This document shows positions 60,679-64,000 of a DNA stretch of 64,000 nt, in pieces; positions within the stretch are counted from its first letter, which is position 1; each line of letters starts with the position of its first letter. A program made the translations under genes and the position numbers. Below the pieces are notes generated by a model. The model was not told the origin of the DNA, ran no database searches, and was given only the letters and a program-made list of their open reading frames with translations. The stretch is taken from assembly GCA_937907415.1 (NCBI GenBank), contig CALCHY010000311.1, positions 5,677 through 69,676 of the forward strand, written 5' to 3'. Source of the stretch: an uncultured Trueperaceae bacterium (GTDB lineage: Bacteria; Deinococcota; Deinococci; Deinococcales; Trueperaceae).

Positions 60679-61379
60679 TCCGCCCCTTAGCCAGCTCAAG
60701 CGCCGGCAACTCCATCCTGGTCGATGATCGCCTGCTGCTCGATGCTGGCCTGCCTCCGAAGGCGCAGACGAAGGCGTTGGGTTACCGCACCTCGCGCCTG
60801 GACGCTTGCCTCGTGACGCATGAGCATCAGGACCACGCGCGTGGCGTGATGGCGTTGCTGAACGCTGGCGTTGACGTGTACGCCAGCAACGGCACGTGGT
60901 CGGCGCTGGGCGGGTGGCACCACCGCGCCGTTGGGTTCCCGGTGCCGTGCGAGACGTGGACTACGCGGCGCGGGGGGTGGCGGGTGTCGCCCCTGGCGGT
61001 GCAGCACGACGCGATGGCGCCGGTGGCTTACATAGTCGAGGGCGCGGGGGCGCGGATCTTGTACCTCACGGACTCTGGCGTGGTGCCAGCGGGTGCGTTG
61101 GGGCAGCGGTATGACTACGTGCTGATCGAGGCTAACCATAGCGAGGCTGAGCTGGCTGGCTTGGTGGAGGCGGGTGAGTCGCGCGCCGTTCGCGTTGCAC
61201 GCTCTCACCTGTCCGTCGAAGCGGCGGCTGCGGCGGTGGCAGATATGCAAGTCGATAAGCAGGTGTGGCTGCTGCACATGTCGTCCGAGCGCGGCGACGA
61301 GGATGGGTTCGCGAGGGTGGTGGCGGCGGCGACGGACGCCGAGGTGCTGGTGGCCGCCGAGGGGCTTGTCGGGAAGTGA
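60675..61379 (+). CDS. Metallo-beta-lactamase-fold hydrolase
   Basis: 234 residues, GTG start in a GTGA overlap with the methyltransferase. THEHQDHARG at 48-57 is the HxHxDH metal motif, followed by LYLTDSG (metal Asp), EANHSE and a final SHLS with another His. The plan matches YycJ/WalJ-like MBL phosphodiesterases; phage members of the fold include anti-CBASS/Pycsar nucleases that cleave cyclic nucleotides, and DNA-end processing enzymes. The position among DNA-modification genes allows either. Function is not shown by sequence. Confidence 0.75.
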   Translation: MIRPLASSSAGNSILVDDRLLLDAGLPPKAQTKALGYRTSRLDACLVTHEHQDHARGVMALLNAGVDVYASNGTWSALGGWHHRAVGFPVPCETWTTRRGGWRVSPLAVQHDAMAPVAYIVEGAGARILYLTDSGVVPAGALGQRYDYVLIEANHSEAELAGLVEAGESRAVRVARSHLSVEAAAAAVADMQVDKQVWLLHMSSERGDEDGFARVVAAATDAEVLVAAEGLVGK

Positions 61380-61383
61380 GGTT

Positions 61384-61650
61384 GTGCTATACTACCCCAA
61401 GAAGCGCCCTTCGATTCACCTGAGTCCTACTCAGAAGGAAGCGTTGCTGGCGTTCCTAGACTACTCGAAGGGGGTTCTACCAATCGGACGCATCATCAAC
61501 CTGGGCACCTTGAGGCAGTTGCATAGCAAGGGGCTCATCGAGGAACGCAGACCGAACGCGCTTGCACGGGGGTTGCGCCACCCCGCCGCTTACTGGCTTA
61601 CGCCGGACGGCATGAGGTCTGCGTTGGCGCTTGGGAGGGAGCGTGAATAA
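61384..61650 (+). CDS. Winged-helix-like hypothetical protein
   Basis: 88 residues from the GTG at 61384 preceded by GAGG. The segment LSPTQKEALLAFLDYSKGVL then NLGTLRQLHSKGLIEERR and AAYWLTPDGMRSALALGRE is like a MarR-type winged helix with the usual TPDG wing. Longer frames upstream belong to the MBL gene. A DNA-binding regulator is likely. Overlaps the following mini-gene by 8 bases. Confidence 0.6.
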   Translation: MLYYPKKRPSIHLSPTQKEALLAFLDYSKGVLPIGRIINLGTLRQLHSKGLIEERRPNALARGLRHPAAYWLTPDGMRSALALGRERE

Positions 61651-61804
61651 GGCGGCGCGGTTGGAGCGCGAGATCGCGAACCTAGAGGCGCTGGCAGAGG
61701 GCTACGGGCGCATAGGCGCGATGGACAGGCGCATGCAGGTTCGCCGGTCGATCCGGCATCTCAAGGAAGAGTTGTCCAAGGCATTAGACCTTGAAAGGGG
61801 TTAG
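61643..61804 (+). CDS. Small coiled-coil protein (53 aa)
   Basis: 53 residues, GTG start behind GGGAGGGA. Helical and charged (ARLEREIANLEALAEGYGRI, QVRRSIRHLKEELSKALDLE). Overlaps the winged-helix gene by 8 bases; the next gene begins two bases after its stop. Function unknown. Confidence 0.55.
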   Translation: MNKAARLEREIANLEALAEGYGRIGAMDRRMQVRRSIRHLKEELSKALDLERG

Positions 61805-61806
61805 TC

Positions 61807-62046
61807 ATGTGGTTAGCAATCTTGCAAGTCGTTCTCGCGGTTATCGCAGCCATCCGGCTCAGGAGTGCGTGGCCGTTCGCGATCCTCGTGTCGCTCTTCG
61901 TGTGGGGAGCGCTCATGAGCGGCCTTGGGGCAGTGGGGGCGGGGTTCGTGTTCTTCCTCGATTACGCTGTCGCCGCGCTGCTCCTGTGGATGTGCTTGCT
62001 GCCGGCAGATAAGAAGACGGATGCCTCTGAAGAGAAGCGCGAATGA
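61807..62046 (+). CDS. Small membrane protein
   Basis: 79 residues behind GAAAGGGG at a good distance. Two or three hydrophobic segments (WLAILQVVLAVIAAIRLRSA, FAILVSLFVWGALMSGLGAV, VFFLDYAVAALLLWMCLLPA) with a charged cytoplasmic tail (KKTDASEEKRE). Overlaps the next gene by 4 bases. Holin, superinfection-exclusion or anchor protein are possible; no family match. Confidence 0.6.
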   Translation: MWLAILQVVLAVIAAIRLRSAWPFAILVSLFVWGALMSGLGAVGAGFVFFLDYAVAALLLWMCLLPADKKTDASEEKRE

Positions 62047-62513
62047 GCGTGTCTAAGTGGCGAGAGAAGCCGCTCATCACTCCGGGCGTCTTCGAGGCCG
62101 TCCAGTGGACAGGGCGGTTCGATGCCGCGACTAAGCACTACGACCTCGGTAACGCCAGCGAGGTCGCAGCGTTCGTCGGTCACCGTTATGCGGCAGGCTA
62201 CGAAGCGCCTGGTGAGTTCTGCCTGGTCTTCCCCTCCGCTGGGAACTTCGTGCTGCGGGTTCGACCGGGCAACTACGTCATCGAGCGCTCTCAAGCAGAG
62301 TTCTATTCCTACACGCCCAATACCTTCAAGGAGATGTACGAGCCCGCCGACGCCCCCAGCAAAGAGGAAGAGCTCAGGGAGGCGGTGCGGAAGTACCTAG
62401 GCTCTTTGGACGCTTACTACAGCCGCTCCGGGTGGCGAGCCGACAACGGAGCCTGGAACGGCCTCATGAGGGATCGAGAAGCGCTACGCCACCTCGTTCG
62501 GGAGCAGCCATGA
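62043..62513 (+). CDS. Hypothetical phage protein with conserved-type beta core
   Basis: 156 residues, ATGA overlap. Beta-rich core FEAVQWTGRFDAATKHYDL then NFVLRVRPGNYVIERSQAEF and YTPNTFKEMYEP, resembling a small phage family often annotated as hypothetical that carries a value after G-D-V-I. The C-terminal 50 residues are helical. No known function. Confidence 0.6.
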   Translation: MSVSKWREKPLITPGVFEAVQWTGRFDAATKHYDLGNASEVAAFVGHRYAAGYEAPGEFCLVFPSAGNFVLRVRPGNYVIERSQAEFYSYTPNTFKEMYEPADAPSKEEELREAVRKYLGSLDAYYSRSGWRADNGAWNGLMRDREALRHLVREQP

Positions 62514-62878
62514 GCGAGATCCAGCCAGGCGAAGCGTTCGCCGTGCCTTACCCGTTCATACGAGGCCTTTACTACGAGGACGATAAGCCCCCGACCTCGA
62601 CATGGCAGCCCGGCGTATGGCCCGAGATGGTGCGGGAAGGGGAGGAGGAGTTGGTGGCCGACGGCGTGGGCGAGATGCACCTCCACGTCGTCTCAACCCA
62701 CAAGCCGGGACGTTACCCGGAGCGCGTCTTCTACGTCCGTCAGTGGCAGGACCCGGACGGGCGTGTGTTCGGCGCGTCTGTTCTCAGGATCGCCACGATC
62801 AACAAGTTCCGGCGCTTGGCGGCGGGCTACGCGTTCTCATATCGACTACAGGAAGAGCAAGGAAAGGGGCAGGAATGA
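62510..62878 (+). CDS. Hypothetical protein
   Basis: 122 residues from the ATG at 62510 (ATGA). It starts EIQPGEAFAVPYPFIRGLYY and has a beta-rich middle (EMHLHVVSTHKPGRYPERVF). No family recognised; in the run of coupled small genes at the right end. Confidence 0.55.
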   Translation: MSEIQPGEAFAVPYPFIRGLYYEDDKPPTSTWQPGVWPEMVREGEEELVADGVGEMHLHVVSTHKPGRYPERVFYVRQWQDPDGRVFGASVLRIATINKFRRLAAGYAFSYRLQEEQGKGQE

Positions 62879-63252
62879 GCGAGTTCAAGCGATTTGAACA
62901 TGGCGGCTTCGAGCGTTGGGAGCGCCGCCGCCGCCTCAGCAGGGGGAGGACCATCACCATCTACAGCACCGGCACCATCCGCCTCTCTCGCGAGCTCCTC
63001 GCGGAGATCGGGGATCCTACGCACTTCGCCTTCCTTCACGATGCCGCTGGGAAGCGCATCGCGTTCGAGCCAACGGACGATACCGACCCATCTGCCTACC
63101 CGCTTCGCTTCTACAAGGGCGGCGTCTCGCCGATGGTGTCAGCCCGCGCCTTCCTAGCGTCCATCAACCAGCCGTTCACGGGCACGTACCCCGCGACGGT
63201 GGAGAACGGGCGCATCGTGGCGTACCTCGCCGCGCCCGGGGAGCGACCATGA
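62875..63252 (+). CDS. Hypothetical protein
   Basis: 125 residues from the ATG at 62875 (ATGA). RRRRLSRGRTITIYSTGTIR then LSRELLAEIGDPTHFAFLHD and YPLRFYKGGVSPMVSARAFL reads like a short alpha/beta phage domain with a basic N-terminus, possibly nucleic-acid-binding. Function not known. Confidence 0.55.
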   Translation: MSEFKRFEHGGFERWERRRRLSRGRTITIYSTGTIRLSRELLAEIGDPTHFAFLHDAAGKRIAFEPTDDTDPSAYPLRFYKGGVSPMVSARAFLASINQPFTGTYPATVENGRIVAYLAAPGERP

Positions 63253-63569
63253 AGGGCAGCCTCGATCCCAGGGAGTTACGAAGAGTGAGCGCTGATTCGC
63301 TAGAAGCAGTGAATGAGAGCAAGCGCAAGAAGCAGGCTAGGGCAGATGAGCGCGCCAAGAAACAACTCCCCCGGATGATGCGCAAAGTTGCCAGACTCCT
63401 GTACCGGGCGGCGCTGCGTGGTGCTAGCGGCCGCATCATCCCAATCAGCGGGATGGCGCTACGCAAGGCAGTATTAGCCGAACTGCTCGATATGGGGTTT
63501 GTCGCCGACTATCACTTGAGCTGGGACACTTACGGCGTAGTTGTTTCGTGGGCGGGTGAGCAACCGTGA
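63249..63569 (+). CDS. Basic hypothetical protein
   Basis: 106 residues from the ATG at 63249 (ATGA). Very Lys/Arg-rich N-terminal half (ESKRKKQARADERAKKQLPR) followed by a helical and beta part (KVARLLYRAALRGASGRIIP). May bind nucleic acid. Overlaps the next gene by 4 bases. Confidence 0.55.
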   Translation: MKGSLDPRELRRVSADSLEAVNESKRKKQARADERAKKQLPRMMRKVARLLYRAALRGASGRIIPISGMALRKAVLAELLDMGFVADYHLSWDTYGVVVSWAGEQP

Positions 63570-63961
63570 CCGCCCCCGAACCCCTCAAGCTCACGTGGGA
63601 GGAGGCCAGAGCGCTCCTGTGGGAACGGGAGCGGGCCAGGCTGCGCTTCCAGGTGGAGTATCGGCACGGCGGCACGGTTACGGCCGACAGTTGGGAGAGG
63701 GTAGCCGAGCCGGTCCTAGGAACCGTCGTGGCGCGTGATGAGGCAGCAGAACTAAGGGCGGCAATGGCCGAGATGTCCGACCTCGTGTACATCATCCGCC
63801 ATGCGGAGGAGGAGCTAGGGAACGCTCCACTCTTGCGTGATATGGGAGTCTCCACCGCGCACATGCGAGAGGCCATAGAAAGCGCATGGGAGCGTCTGTG
63901 CGCACTTGCTGCGCTGCACGACGACACCTCCGCCCTCGCCGCGACCGAGGGGAGCGAGTGA
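63566..63961 (+). CDS. Hypothetical protein
   Basis: 131 residues, GTG start (GTGA). Mostly helical (WEEARALLWERERARLRFQV, DEAAELRAAMAEMSDLVYII). No motif. Its TGA overlaps the next ATG (TGATG). Confidence 0.55.
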   Translation: MTAPEPLKLTWEEARALLWERERARLRFQVEYRHGGTVTADSWERVAEPVLGTVVARDEAAELRAAMAEMSDLVYIIRHAEEELGNAPLLRDMGVSTAHMREAIESAWERLCALAALHDDTSALAATEGSE

Positions 63962-64000
63962 TGCCCCGCGAAGGATGGATATGCCCCAGGTGTCGGATGG
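63961..64000 (+). CDS. Start of a zinc-ribbon-like gene, cut by window end
   Basis: Reads MPREGWICPRCRM to the end of the window. The CPRC pair at residues 8-11 suggests a zinc ribbon. Starts in a TGATG overlap. The rest is outside the window. Confidence 0.5.
   Translation, partial: MPREGWICPRCRM

Noticed and set aside
61366..61393. TTGTCG-16-TATACT as a promoter for the winged-helix gene
   Set aside because: Transcription would start inside the gene whose GTG lies at 61384; the GAGG signal fits read-through from the MBL gene better.

Overview
The window is a large piece of a GC-rich, contractile-tailed (myovirus-type) phage or prophage genome. The evidence is an almost complete set of head, neck, sheath/tube, baseplate and tail-fibre genes between about 7.7 and 47.5 kb, all on the minus strand, flanked by two plus-strand arms carrying replication, DNA-modification and many small unknown genes. 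Genes are tightly packed, with ATGA, GTGA, TGATG and TAATG start-stop overlaps used to choose starts. No integrase, repressor, tRNA or rRNA gene was recognised. The host cannot be named. It is probably a high-GC bacterium using ordinary sigma70-type promoters (TTGACA/TATAAT-like). One promoter lies so close to its ATG that the mRNA may be leaderless; this is common in Deinococcota, but that is only a hint.

Left arm (1-7.68 kb, plus): a 5'-truncated gene with an acidic tail, an HNH-like protein, a roughly 1,040-residue archaeo-eukaryotic-type primase fused to a helicase-like ATPase with cysteine clusters, two putative DNA-binding proteins, an Hjc-like resolvase/nuclease, a DnaQ-like exonuclease and small unknowns. 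This looks like a replication/recombination operon. It converges with, and slightly overlaps, the end of the late operon.

Late operon (47.5 to 7.68 kb, read right to left on the minus strand): terminase small-like and large subunits, portal, a DP-repeat mini-protein, scaffold, decoration protein, major capsid protein, neck/connector proteins, sheath, tube, tail-assembly chaperone pair with a frame overlap, tape measure with an M23 peptidase domain, baseplate hub, spike/V-like, gp25-like, J-like and gpI-like proteins. A 17-kb host-recognition and lysis region follows: a 1,374-residue multi-enzyme tailspike, several fibres, a spanin-like protein, a CHAP/NlpC-like peptidase, a collagen-like (Gly-Pro-Thr) fibre, a frameshifted adhesin, a glycosyltransferase, a holin-like protein and LamG/carbohydrate-binding tail proteins.

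Right arm (47.69-64 kb, plus): it opens with a DNA methyltransferase and a GNAT-like (XF1762/Mom-like) protein. A 1.07-kb non-coding region follows, with an array of 10-bp-period repeats, a strong promoter, a structured RNA candidate with mutually exclusive hairpins, and operator-like inverted repeats. Then come several promoter-hairpin-GAAAGGGG leader modules driving unknown early genes, and a second non-coding region of GCTCGCTC-rich repeats. The arm ends with a Rad50/SbcC-like ATPase, three more methyltransferase genes (one split in frame at an (AG)9 tract), a metallo-beta-lactamase-fold protein and a string of small unknown genes running off the window.

Most promising for novelty are the DNA-modification island with a possibly phase-variable methyltransferase, the 49.1-50.1 kb regulatory/RNA region, the repeated promoter-hairpin leader modules, and the collagen-like fibre encoded near its own glycosyltransferase.
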